DNA of 19,174 bases. Source: Oscillospiraceae bacterium (GTDB taxonomy: Bacteria > Bacillota_A > Clostridia > Oscillospirales > Oscillospiraceae). A program made the position numbers and the translations under genes. The notes beneath the pieces were generated by a model, which was not told the origin of the DNA, searched no databases, and was given only the letters and a program-made list of their open reading frames with translations. Location: the NCBI GenBank assembly GCA_016302005.1, contig JAEDOK010000016.1, positions 1 through 19,174 on the forward strand, in the 5' to 3' direction. Of this stretch, positions 1 to 7,868 are shown one piece after another (the first letter of the stretch is position 1; every line of letters starts with the position of its first letter).

Positions 1-485
1 TGCTTTGAAAAGCGGTACTCACTGCCAAATACCCTTCTATTTGACATCATTTCAGCGTTTTTTGCCCGAAACTCCGATAGGGTGGATATCACCCTTGCCG
101 GATTTCCGGCCACCACTGTATTTGCCGGGACACTTTTTGTTACAACACTATTTGCGCCAACAACAGAATTGTCCCCAATACATACCCCCGGAAGTATGGT
201 AGCATTTGCTCCTATAAAGACATTGTCCCCAATGTGAATCTTTCCGATTCTCGTATAACCCAAGTCTTTTTTTGTGCTGGCATCATGCGCCATCAGTGTA
301 ACACGGATTGACAATGTTACATTACTTCCTATCTCAATCAGAAAACAATGGGTAGGATCAATGTAACACCCCTGTTGGCGATTAAAACCCGTGCCCACCT
401 TCATTCCTCTGGCAACCAGTGTAGCGGTTGGTATTTCTCCAATTGCCCTTTGTGCTACCGATTTTACAAATGCATGTATTCCCAT
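1..485 (-). CDS. Hexapeptide-repeat (left-handed beta-helix) O-acetyltransferase, C-terminally cut by window edge
   Basis: About 161 residues are readable before the left edge, with no stop codon reached. The translation starts MGIHAFVKSVAQRAIGEIPT and carries imperfect hexapeptide repeats (IHIGDNVFIGANATILPGVC, then IGDNSVVGANSVVTKSVPAN) followed by the AGNPARVI signature of the WbbJ/maltose-O-acetyltransferase/Vat class. The His of LMAHDAS is the probable catalytic base. Enzymes of this family move acetyl from acetyl-CoA to sugar hydroxyls in the cytosol, so it probably decorates the polysaccharide made by this operon. The ATG at 485 is preceded by AAGGAA and lies 12 nt after the stop of the upstream glycosyltransferase, so it is probably co-transcribed. 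It lacks the N-terminal domain seen in PglD-type sugar N-acetyltransferases, which makes O-acetylation the more likely role. The substrate cannot be read from sequence. Confidence 0.88.
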   Translation of the reverse strand, partial: MGIHAFVKSVAQRAIGEIPTATLVARGMKVGTGFNRQQGCYIDPTHCFLIEIGSNVTLSIRVTLMAHDASTKKDLGYTRIGKIHIGDNVFIGANATILPGVCIGDNSVVGANSVVTKSVPANTVVAGNPARVISTLSEFRAKNAEMMSNRRVFGSEYRFSK

Positions 486-497
486 AGTCGTTCCTTA

Positions 498-1601
498 CTA
501 CGCCTTCTCTAAAGATGATATATAGTATTCCTGCAGCCATTTTGCATTTTCAGCAATATCAAAGCCAGCGGCCTTGATCTGTGCGCTTGTATCTTTTCGT
601 GCAGATTTTTTTCCCGCTTCAATTGCGGCTTTCGCCCAGGCTTCTGCGCCAACTGAAAGCGGGATCTGCTGCACCAAATCCGTTATTTTGCAATCGGGCG
701 GCACCTTATCCGAAATCAGGCAGGGCAAACCGGCGGCTTGCGCTTCCACTAATGTCACAGGAAGCCCCTCATAAACAGACGGAAACAGAAATACATCCAT
801 GGTCTGCAGCAAATCCGCTACATCACTTCGCACACCGGTAAAAAAAACGCTGTCCTCTAAGTGCAGTGTCTTTACCTTTTCCTTGATTTTGTCTGCTATT
901 TCTCCGGAATCATCACCAACCAGAAGAAGCCTTGCGTTGGATTCGATCTTCTTGATCCGGTAGAAAATGTCAATCAAAAAAGCGTGATTCTTGGGAGGGG
1001 AAAAACGGCCCACATGACCAAGCACGAATTCATCCGCCGCAATTCCCAACTGCTTTCTCAACACACCGCGCTTTTCGCAATCGGCGGTATACAGCTGCGT
1101 ATCGACCGCGTTATTCAGAATGCGAAATTCAGCCCCGCGGAACATCCACTCCCCGGCGTCCTTTCCGCAAGCCATCAGATCTGTGGCATATCTGGGGATG
1201 AATTGTCGATAGAACAGCTTAATTGGATATTTGACGTCTTTGTCCTGACTGGAGGTGTGGCTGTGCGCAATCCTCACTTTTATCCCATGCTGCATGGCTA
1301 CCTTCAGGATCACGGAGCTGAGGCAATCCTGGTGGACATGAATGACCTGATATTCCGGATGTTCATCAAAAAACTGTCCCAGCAGCTTTCTGTACCGCAG
1401 GCTGAAGGGGTTCAGAACAGGCAGATGATACACAATGCCGCCCAATTGACGAATTTCCTCTGCATAATCGCCCCCATAGGGACGATGTGTGAGAAAGTCA
1501 AACTGCATGGACTGGCGGTCAATGCTGCGATAATAATTCATCAACATGGTTTCCAACCCGCCGCGATTCATATGGGTAACCACTTGCAGAATTTTCCTCA
1601 T
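498..1601 (-). CDS. GT4 family glycosyltransferase (EpsF-like)
   Basis: This 367-aa protein has the two Rossmann-like halves of GT-B enzymes. The N-terminus is KILQVVTHMNRGGLETMLMN, the usual acceptor-side start of EpsF-type GT4 enzymes. The C-terminal half has GHVGRFSPPKNH and the E-x7-E motif EGLPVTLVEAQ that contacts the nucleotide sugar. It should add a sugar to the lipid-linked repeat unit at the inner membrane face. The reading frame is open upstream to 1640, but the ATG at 1601 is preferred. It has AAAGGTGAT at proper spacing, begins at the conserved MRKILQV start, and avoids a 28-nt overlap with the polymerase gene. The neighbours are an EpsG-like polymerase 11 nt upstream and an acetyltransferase 12 nt downstream. 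Donor and linkage are unknown. Confidence 0.9.
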   Translation of the reverse strand: MRKILQVVTHMNRGGLETMLMNYYRSIDRQSMQFDFLTHRPYGGDYAEEIRQLGGIVYHLPVLNPFSLRYRKLLGQFFDEHPEYQVIHVHQDCLSSVILKVAMQHGIKVRIAHSHTSSQDKDVKYPIKLFYRQFIPRYATDLMACGKDAGEWMFRGAEFRILNNAVDTQLYTADCEKRGVLRKQLGIAADEFVLGHVGRFSPPKNHAFLIDIFYRIKKIESNARLLLVGDDSGEIADKIKEKVKTLHLEDSVFFTGVRSDVADLLQTMDVFLFPSVYEGLPVTLVEAQAAGLPCLISDKVPPDCKITDLVQQIPLSVGAEAWAKAAIEAGKKSARKDTSAQIKAAGFDIAENAKWLQEYYISSLEKA

Positions 1602-1612
1602 GGTATCACCTT

Positions 1613-2743
1613 TCAAAACAACTGTTTCAAATACTCCCACAACGTCATGAAGTTATAATTGGCATCAATGCCGCCATGTACGATTCCTTCTGAATAAAAA
1701 TAATATGCAGAAAAGCCGATGACCGACGCTCTGGTCAATAATATTCTGTCGCTTTGCTCAAACAGCCCCAAAAGCCACGGAAGCGCAAGTGCCTGAAAAA
1801 TCAAAAAGTAATTTGCCAGACGCGCAAAATAGTTCGCCGTACCAAACAAACCAATGAACATGATAACAGAGTTCACCATCATCAGATTAACAATAATGTT
1901 CATTGCCCTGTCATCGCTGCGGCGCAACCGCTCTTTCTTTAAGAACGACAAAACCAGCGGGACCCATACGACCAGGACGCGGAATATGTTAACGCCTTCT
2001 CCCGCGAATTCGTTTTCTCCATAGCTGTAACCAAGCGTTCCCGTGACTGCATCAATCGCGGGAAGAAGCCGGGGCAGCAGAAACGCAACAACGATTGCCC
2101 CTGCCAGAAGGTAATATGTTCCTCTGCTCCAAGGACGAAATGTCACAAATGGTACAACGAGATAGATAAACGCATAGGGGTGAAACAGCTCCGCGATCAT
2201 CACCCAGAATAGATATTTCGTCCACTTTTTGCGGATTGCATTGTCTGTAGCCAACAGCAAGAACGCAACTGCCATCGTCTGCTTAATCGCTGCCATTGTG
2301 AAGCCATAAACGCCCATGGTGATAAAATAGAAAATGCTGAGAAGGATATTGCAGGTATATTTCCTGATAAACCACAGATAGATACCGTTTGTAATCAGCG
2401 CGGTCAGCATAAAGTAGTCCTGCGTGGATGCGCCAAGCTTTTTGAGCAGAATGCTGAGAAATTGCAGTCCCGGTGCCGCAGAAATATTCAGCCAGTCGAT
2501 TTTTCCAATGCTGTCCATACCGGCATCAATGCCTTCATACATTTGCCGATATGCGTAAGTGTCGTTGCCCCGCGTACGCAATCCTACAAATATCGCAAGT
2601 GATGCTGCCATTATAAAATAGAAGAGCTTCTCTTTTTTATAATATACCTTTCTGCCATTGTCATCCAGCGTATATTTGGACTGGTTGTTAGATAGGAATG
2701 CCAAAAACAAGCTACATAACACTATGGGTAGTATTTTCAGCAT
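1613..2743 (-). CDS. EpsG/Wzy-like polysaccharide polymerase, multi-pass membrane protein
   Basis: The 376-aa protein is very hydrophobic, with about ten predicted membrane segments. The first begins at the N-terminus (LKILPIVLCSLFLAFLS). The motif VGLRTRGNDTYAYRQMY after the second segment matches the R-x-G-x-D-T-x-x-Y pattern of the EpsG family (PF14897), which is thought to polymerise lipid-linked repeats outside the membrane. Later segments include YGFTMAAIKQTMAVAFLLLA and a short LFHPYAFIYL stretch also typical of the family. Its ATG overlaps the end of the upstream glycosyltransferase by 7 nt (ATGCTGA), which indicates translational coupling. A flippase would be expected in a complete Wzx/Wzy-type locus but is not in the window. 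Confidence 0.85.
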   Translation of the reverse strand: MLKILPIVLCSLFLAFLSNNQSKYTLDDNGRKVYYKKEKLFYFIMAASLAIFVGLRTRGNDTYAYRQMYEGIDAGMDSIGKIDWLNISAAPGLQFLSILLKKLGASTQDYFMLTALITNGIYLWFIRKYTCNILLSIFYFITMGVYGFTMAAIKQTMAVAFLLLATDNAIRKKWTKYLFWVMIAELFHPYAFIYLVVPFVTFRPWSRGTYYLLAGAIVVAFLLPRLLPAIDAVTGTLGYSYGENEFAGEGVNIFRVLVVWVPLVLSFLKKERLRRSDDRAMNIIVNLMMVNSVIMFIGLFGTANYFARLANYFLIFQALALPWLLGLFEQSDRILLTRASVIGFSAYYFYSEGIVHGGIDANYNFMTLWEYLKQLF

Positions 2744-3855
2744 AAGCTTCTCTCCTTGGTTATTTGGCGGATCGTCTCTTCCACTACCTTTTCTTTATCG
2801 AAAGTGTCTTCCATGTGTTTTCTGCCCTTTAATCCCATGCTCCGTTTCTGTTCCCAGGGCAGTTCACAGAAACGCCTCATTGCTTCATACAAGCTCTGTA
2901 CATTTTTCGGCGCACAGAGCAAGCCGCTTTCGCCATCTATTACCGCCTCCATGCAGCCGTGGATATTGCTGGTAATCACCGGGCGGCCGGAAGCGGCGCA
3001 TTCCAAATTGGTATTGGCCATACCCTCATGCCAGGAGGGTAGCACAAAGCAGTGACAGTTTTCGATAAAGGGGCGAACATCATATTGATAGCCGTGGTAG
3101 TGCAGCCATCCTTCGGCTTCGCATTCCCGAATTACCCCGCTATAGTCCTCATCAAAGTTGCCCAGGACATCCAGGGTGCAGCAGATGCCCTCTTTCCGCA
3201 GCATCCGCATCGCTGCGAACAGTTCATCCACGCCCTTTTCCTTCATGACGCGCCCAATGAACAGGAAACGGGTTTCCTCGGTATTGTTCGGGTAAGGGCG
3301 TTCAGAGAACTTTTCCAAGTCTACACCGGCACCATTCAGCAAGTAAGCCTGTTCCGGACAAATGATTCCGGCATCCAGAATTGTCTGCCGGTTCTCGGCA
3401 TTCTCAAAAAAGACAACCTTTGCCTTCCGCAAGGCAATCTTATAGAGAATGGTCACAAATTTTCGCAAAAAACCATCCTTCTGAAATGCCGTACCAAGTC
3501 CGGTAATGTTCGTTGCGTAAGGCACTCTAAGCATCCGACAGGCAATGCCCCCATAGGCATTCGGCTTGATGGTGTAGGTAATGGCCAAATCCGGCCGCTC
3601 TTGTTTGATGACACGTATGTATGCACGCAGCAGCCTAAAGTCGTGGAGCGGATTCATCCCACGACGCTCCATGGGAATGCGGATTAGACGACAGCCCATT
3701 TCTTCTATCTGCTTTTCGGAGAACCTTTCCGCCTCATTATCGACCAGGGGAACAATAGCTGAGACCGCATTGTCCTCTTTTACCAATTCTCGAATCAGCA
3801 TCCCCCGAAATACTTCCAAGCCGGATGCACAGTTGCAGATAATCAGAATGTTCAT
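2737..3855 (-). CDS. GT4 family glycosyltransferase (PglA/CapM-like)
   Basis: A 372-aa GT-B enzyme. The N-terminal half includes DLAITYTIKPNAYGGIACRM and TNITGLGTAF, both seen in CapM/PglA-type transferases that add the second sugar to a lipid-linked bacillosamine-type primer. The nucleotide-binding half has RFLFIGRVMKEKGVDELFAA and WHEGMANTNLECAASGRPVI, the latter carrying the E-x7-E pair. An AAAGGA site precedes the ATG at 3855. The upstream ATP-grasp gene ends 12 nt away and the downstream polymerase overlaps by 7 nt. Because the locus also has PglF/PglE/PglC-like enzymes, a role as the first extending transferase on a 4-amino-sugar primer is a reasonable inference. The actual donor sugar is unknown. 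Confidence 0.88.
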   Translation of the reverse strand: MNILIICNCASGLEVFRGMLIRELVKEDNAVSAIVPLVDNEAERFSEKQIEEMGCRLIRIPMERRGMNPLHDFRLLRAYIRVIKQERPDLAITYTIKPNAYGGIACRMLRVPYATNITGLGTAFQKDGFLRKFVTILYKIALRKAKVVFFENAENRQTILDAGIICPEQAYLLNGAGVDLEKFSERPYPNNTEETRFLFIGRVMKEKGVDELFAAMRMLRKEGICCTLDVLGNFDEDYSGVIRECEAEGWLHYHGYQYDVRPFIENCHCFVLPSWHEGMANTNLECAASGRPVITSNIHGCMEAVIDGESGLLCAPKNVQSLYEAMRRFCELPWEQKRSMGLKGRKHMEDTFDKEKVVEETIRQITKERSLC

Positions 3856-3867
3856 TGAATCTATCCT

Positions 3868-4830
3868 TTACCGAATCATTATTTCGTTGTATTTCATCAT
3901 ATAGGTACCGTCCCGATAATCCCCTATCCGCTTCGGATTGGGAATACCATTCAAATTATTCACAATCAGCTTCATGTGATCTGCGCCGCTCTCGTAGGCA
4001 TGAGGATACCCACCGCCAAATCGAGGATTCACCTCGGAAATGTAGTACTCTCCGTCCACTTCAAAAATATCAATATCGATTTGGCCGCAATAACCGGCCT
4101 CTCCGACAAACCGTTCAATCAAAGCAAACAGCCTCTCGTCCTTAAAGGATACCGCCTTATCCGTCTCACCGGCTCGCATTTTCAGCTTCTTCTTGGTGAA
4201 GATAGAAACGACCTCGTGGGAAATCATGTCGATGTATACGTCAGCACCGATCTCCTGACCATCCAGAAATTCCTGAATCATCAGGCCATCCTCGTGGGCG
4301 AACAGCAGCTCCACAGTCTCCCGGTCATACGCTTTGGAAATAGAGATGCTGGCGCTTCCCCTGACAGGCTTTACAAATACAGGATAGGTAATCAGCCCAG
4401 CGTCTACATCCGCAAAGAAAGCATCTTTATCCATGTAGGATTTGGCGCACCGATAGCCGTGTTCCGTCAGCCAGCTATACATTCGGAATTTATCCAGAGA
4501 TATCTCACAAAGGTCATAGGAGGAACCGATCACTGTCGTACCCACCGCTTCAAACTCCGTCTTGTGCGCTGCCAGAAGGGACAGCTCCGGATCGATCAAT
4601 GACAGCACACCATCCACTTTCTCGTTTCTGCAAATGTCCAAAACCACATCCATATACCCAGGCGCAGACATTCTGGGGACGATATAGTATTTATCCGCAT
4701 CAAAAATTGCAGGGGCCAGCGTACTCATGTCGGTTGCTACAACCGTACCCCTTCCTGCAAGTGTTTTTCTGAAATACTGAACAACTTTATTTCTTGTCCC
4801 AGCGCTTAAAATCAAAATATTTACCGGCAT
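3868..4830 (-). CDS. ATP-grasp family ligase (carbamoyl-phosphate-synthase-like/PylC-like)
   Basis: The 320-aa protein shows the three-part ATP-grasp layout. The N-terminal Rossmann-like pre-ATP domain is NILILSAGTRNKVVQYF. The ATP-binding central domain has Lys154 in YPVFVKPVRGSASISIS and the hinge MIQEFLDGQEIGADVY. The metal-binding C-terminal part has D252 and the SEVNPRFGGGYPHA signature with E266 and N268. Such enzymes form an acyl-phosphate from a carboxylate and ATP and join it to an amine. Lying among polysaccharide genes that include a 4-aminotransferase, it may attach an amino acid or other acid to an amino sugar; this is inference. The ATG at 4830 follows an AGAGGT site and lies 11 nt after the sugar transferase stop. 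Confidence 0.85.
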   Translation of the reverse strand: MPVNILILSAGTRNKVVQYFRKTLAGRGTVVATDMSTLAPAIFDADKYYIVPRMSAPGYMDVVLDICRNEKVDGVLSLIDPELSLLAAHKTEFEAVGTTVIGSSYDLCEISLDKFRMYSWLTEHGYRCAKSYMDKDAFFADVDAGLITYPVFVKPVRGSASISISKAYDRETVELLFAHEDGLMIQEFLDGQEIGADVYIDMISHEVVSIFTKKKLKMRAGETDKAVSFKDERLFALIERFVGEAGYCGQIDIDIFEVDGEYYISEVNPRFGGGYPHAYESGADHMKLIVNNLNGIPNPKRIGDYRDGTYMMKYNEIMIR

Positions 4831-4841
4831 ATATTCAACCT

Positions 4842-5495
4842 CTATACATTCTGCGTTTTTTTGGCCTTTCTTACTTCGGCGAAGTTGCCTTCAGTTTTTG
4901 CGGTATCTACTGCATTGTCCTTATGGTTCAGAAAAACCTTCACTGATTTCAGGATCACCTTCATATCAAACAGAAAGGAGACATGATCTACATATTCCAA
5001 ATCGTAGGCCAGCTTTTTATCCCAACCGCACACTGTCCTGCCATTCACCTGAGCCCATCCGGATAAACCTGGCCTTACATCGTGACGATGATGCTCTTTC
5101 TCCGTGTAGTATGGTAGGTAACTGACCAGCAATGGTCTGGGGCCGATGACGGACATATCGCCTTTCAGAATATTGAACGCCTCAGGCAGTTCATCCAGGC
5201 TGGTGGCGCGAAGCAGCTTGCCGAACTTCGTCAGGCGGAGTTCATCTGGCAGCAGCACACCGTTTTCGTCCCGCTCATCGGTCATGGAGCGGAACTTGTA
5301 GAGGTTGAAGATCTTCTCATCCTTACCGGGGCGGGGCTGCTTGAAGATTACGGGGCTGCCCAGCTTCACTTTGACAAGAATCGCCAGAATGATGTACAGC
5401 CACGAAAACACAAGGATCGCTGCGAGGGCGCAGCAAAAGTCCAGCGGTCGTTTGAAATATTTTTCATACGGCCCATATGGGCTATGTTCTTTCAT
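4842..5495 (-). CDS. Priming undecaprenyl-phosphate sugar-phosphate transferase (PglC/bacterial sugar transferase family)
   Basis: The 217-aa protein has the size of the minimal monotopic phosphoglycosyl transferase core (PF02397) without the extra four-helix region of WbaP. It has one hydrophobic re-entrant helix (about residues 18-40), then GSPVIFKQPRPGKDEKIFNL, the KFRSM motif, the catalytic Asp-Glu pair in SLDELPEAFNILKGDMSVIG (D101, E102), GPRPLL and RPGLSGWAQVNGR. It moves a sugar phosphate from a UDP-sugar to undecaprenyl phosphate, starting repeat-unit assembly. Its ATG overlaps the end of the acyltransferase gene by 14 nt and has a strong AAGGGGGGA site. Given the dehydratase and aminotransferase in the locus, the primer is probably a UDP-4-amino-4,6-dideoxy-HexNAc derivative. 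Confidence 0.93.
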   Translation of the reverse strand: MKEHSPYGPYEKYFKRPLDFCCALAAILVFSWLYIILAILVKVKLGSPVIFKQPRPGKDEKIFNLYKFRSMTDERDENGVLLPDELRLTKFGKLLRATSLDELPEAFNILKGDMSVIGPRPLLVSYLPYYTEKEHHRHDVRPGLSGWAQVNGRTVCGWDKKLAYDLEYVDHVSFLFDMKVILKSVKVFLNHKDNAVDTAKTEGNFAEVRKAKKTQNV

Positions 5496-6504
5496 CGATT
5501 AATCCCCCCTTCACAACAAAGTCAAAAGATCTATAGATATGTCCTCCCATAGTGAGCTTATAGTTCTCCGAACCTTTTGATAAATCAAGATTCCCAATAT
5601 GCTCGGTACCAGTAAATCTTTTTGCTACTTCATTAATCAAAACAATACCTGGGCTATATCTTTTAAACTCTTCATTAATCGAGAGTCGTGGAATAACAGC
5701 ACTATTGGCATTTTTATCAATCAATCCCGATAAAAACGCAGCAATCCGTTCATCAATGTAAAGAATTGCACAGACATTATCTTTATAGAAGCGCTGACAA
5801 CGAGTTGAGAAGTCATAATTCTTCAAATAAAACTTTTTAAATTTTGATGTGCTAACCGAATAACGTGATTCATGCCTTTTACAATAAATATCAATAAGCT
5901 GGTCGGAAACTGTTTTTTTAATAATCGTTCGGGAGCTATATTCAAGTCGAAAATCCAAGTGATCGGTTTTCAATCGATTATATGCTGTACGAATATTTTG
6001 TCGTGTACTCTTGGAGAGGTTCTGCAAGTAATCGCCGTAATTTGTTCCGAAATAAATATTTACATTCTCACTTTCCTGAATTGCAGAAAAACGCCCCGTC
6101 TCTTTTATTGCTTGATATACAGCGCTCGTTTCTGGCATATTGCGAATTTCCAATTCTCCGATTCTCAGTTCTTTGATCATAAATACTACATATTCTCGCA
6201 TTTTCTCATTGGAAATGTCTTTAGCATAAATAAAATCAAAGCTTTGAACACCATTAAAGTGGCCGATGATCCCCCATCGATTGCTGTGCAAATACTTGCA
6301 AAGTGGAGCTATCAAAACAGGCTTTTTGTTTTCCAATACTTCAACATATACCGGACGCCACTTTTGAGGAATCGCATACATAGGCAAGCAAGAAGCAATT
6401 TTTTTCTGAATAGGGTACGTTTGATATACCGAAAGCCTTTCGGAAATACTATGCCATTCCTTTTTAAGTGCCCTAATATCAAAAAAGGTTCTTAACTCCA
6501 GCAA
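5482..6504 (-). CDS. GNAT-fold acyltransferase of the FemAB/CelD (BioF2-like) type
   Basis: This 340-aa protein resembles the PF13480 acetyltransferases found in cellulose and capsule loci. It has an N-terminal half with WRPVYVEVLENKKPVLIAPL and a second GNAT-like half with TNYGDYLQNLSKSTRQNIRT. The C-terminal motif NLDLSKGSENYKLTMGG is the best family marker. A role in acylating the amino sugar made by its neighbours is likely but not proven. The start is a TTG at 6504 with GGAGGAG 7 nt upstream; no better ATG exists nearby. It is the most AT-rich gene in the window (many AAA, AAT, ATA, TTT codons), unlike the aminotransferase upstream, which suggests separate acquisition. It overlaps the priming transferase by 14 nt. 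Confidence 0.8.
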   Translation of the reverse strand: MLELRTFFDIRALKKEWHSISERLSVYQTYPIQKKIASCLPMYAIPQKWRPVYVEVLENKKPVLIAPLCKYLHSNRWGIIGHFNGVQSFDFIYAKDISNEKMREYVVFMIKELRIGELEIRNMPETSAVYQAIKETGRFSAIQESENVNIYFGTNYGDYLQNLSKSTRQNIRTAYNRLKTDHLDFRLEYSSRTIIKKTVSDQLIDIYCKRHESRYSVSTSKFKKFYLKNYDFSTRCQRFYKDNVCAILYIDERIAAFLSGLIDKNANSAVIPRLSINEEFKRYSPGIVLINEVAKRFTGTEHIGNLDLSKGSENYKLTMGGHIYRSFDFVVKGGLIDERT

Positions 6505-6522
6505 CTCGAATCTCCTCCGTTT

Positions 6523-7791
6523 TTATTCAAAGCAGCTTCTGATCATTTCAATGATCTGTTCCTGCTCCTCGGCGGTCATTTTGTTATCACTTGGCAGGCA
6601 CAGACCTCTCTCGAAAATATCCATGCCTGCATCCACACAGCCGCCTTCGATATACGCATTGGTTTTGGCTCTGCCGTTGCCTTCTCTTGTGATAAACGGA
6701 TTCATTCGGAAGATCGGCTGCATATGCATCGGCTTCCAGATCGGACGGCCTTCGGCATTGTACTTCGCCAAGGTTTCCAGGATCTCTGTCGGGCAAGTTT
6801 TGCCCGGCTCGCTGAGGCAGAGTGCATTCTGTTCCCCGCGAACCTGCCGGCACATGGCATCCTTGTCAATGATCATACAGCTCAGCCAGAAATTCGGCTC
6901 GCTGTTCTTCTCATCATATGGATTCATCTGCACCGGAAGGTCTTTCAAGCCTTCCTTATAGCGCATATAGATCGCTTTCTTCTGCGCAATGTGTTCTTCC
7001 AGATATGGGAGCTGACCACGCACAACGCCGGCAATCACATTGCTCATGCGGTAGTTATAACCCAGCTCCTCATGCTGATACCACGGTGCCGCTTCCCTGC
7101 TCTGGGTCGACCACTTGCGCACTTTTTCGGCATCCGCCCTGGAATCCGTAAGGAACATACCGCCCGATGAGCCGGTGATGATCTTGTTTCCGTTGAAGCT
7201 GATGCAGCCGTAATCGCCAAAGCTGCCGGTTTCTTTTCCTTTGTATGTAGCTCCCAGGGATTCCGCTGCATCCTCTACGATCACAGCTCCATGGGCAGCC
7301 GCTATTTTCTTGATTTCGTCGATCTTGCCCGGCGTTCCGTAAAGGTGTGCGAACACGATCACCTTGACATCCGGGTAAATCTCAAATGCTTTTTCCAGCG
7401 CCGCCGGATCCATATTCCATGTGTCACGCTCGGTATCAACAAAAACCGGGATGCCGCCCTCATAAACCACAGGGTTCACCGTGGCGGCGAACGTAACATC
7501 AGAACAGAAGACCCTCTGATTGCACAGTGCGCCTTTTCCGATTTCCGGCTGTCCATACATGGCTTCCCCGGCAAGCTTCATGGCAAGATGGAGCGCAGCC
7601 GTTCCCGCCGACAATGCGACTGCATATCGGACACCGATCCGTTCGGCGATCAATCGCTCTACTTCGTTGATATTCTTTCCTACCGTGGACATCCAGTTTG
7701 TCTCATACGCTTCGGCAACGTACTTCAATTCGTCGCCGTGCATGGTCGGAGAAGACAGCCAAACTTTCTTTTCAAAAGGTTTCAGCTCCAC
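6523..7791 (-). CDS. DegT/DnrJ/EryC1/StrS family PLP-dependent sugar aminotransferase
   Basis: The 422-aa enzyme opens with KVWLSSPTMHGDELKYV, the usual entry motif of the family. It carries ALSAGTAALHLAMKLAG for phosphate binding, IVEDAAESLGATYKGKETGS with PLP-ring Asp174, and SFNGNKIITGSSGGMF with the Schiff-base Lys203. Family members convert 4-keto-6-deoxy sugars to 4-amino sugars using glutamate. The dehydratase directly upstream would supply a UDP-4-keto-6-deoxy-HexNAc. The frame is open back to an ATG at 7836, but the GTG at 7791 is chosen: AAAGGGAAG lies 8 nt upstream and the product then begins at the conserved region. The ATG at 7836 would lie inside the hairpin at 7835-7868. The gene lies on the more AT-rich side of the composition break. 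Confidence 0.93.
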   Translation of the reverse strand: MELKPFEKKVWLSSPTMHGDELKYVAEAYETNWMSTVGKNINEVERLIAERIGVRYAVALSAGTAALHLAMKLAGEAMYGQPEIGKGALCNQRVFCSDVTFAATVNPVVYEGGIPVFVDTERDTWNMDPAALEKAFEIYPDVKVIVFAHLYGTPGKIDEIKKIAAAHGAVIVEDAAESLGATYKGKETGSFGDYGCISFNGNKIITGSSGGMFLTDSRADAEKVRKWSTQSREAAPWYQHEELGYNYRMSNVIAGVVRGQLPYLEEHIAQKKAIYMRYKEGLKDLPVQMNPYDEKNSEPNFWLSCMIIDKDAMCRQVRGEQNALCLSEPGKTCPTEILETLAKYNAEGRPIWKPMHMQPIFRMNPFITREGNGRAKTNAYIEGGCVDAGMDIFERGLCLPSDNKMTAEEQEQIIEMIRSCFE

Positions 7792-7834
7792 AATTGACAC
7801 TTCCCTTTTCAATGATTCAACAGAAAAACGTACC

Positions 7835-7868
7835 AATAGGTCAGCTTAGTTCCCTAAGCTAACCTATT
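7835..7868 (-). terminator. Intra-operon RNA hairpin (attenuator or processing stem) between dehydratase and aminotransferase genes
   Basis: Two 15-nt arms (7835-7849 and 7854-7868) surround a 4-nt loop. On the plus strand one pair is a C-A mismatch (7842/7861). In the minus-strand RNA that pair becomes U-G, so all 15 positions can pair and the loop is GGAA, a GNRA-type tetraloop. This strand bias points to function in the operon transcript. The stem includes the dehydratase stop codon (7859-7861). It is followed on the minus strand, after five bases, by GTTTTTC, a short U-run compatible with partial termination. Whether it attenuates, stabilises or marks processing is not known. Confidence 0.65.

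Noticed and set aside
1..485. PglD-type sugar N-acetyltransferase for the left-edge gene
   Set aside because: The PglD N-terminal nucleotide-sugar-binding domain is absent; the start and repeats fit the WbbJ/maltose-O-acetyltransferase group better.
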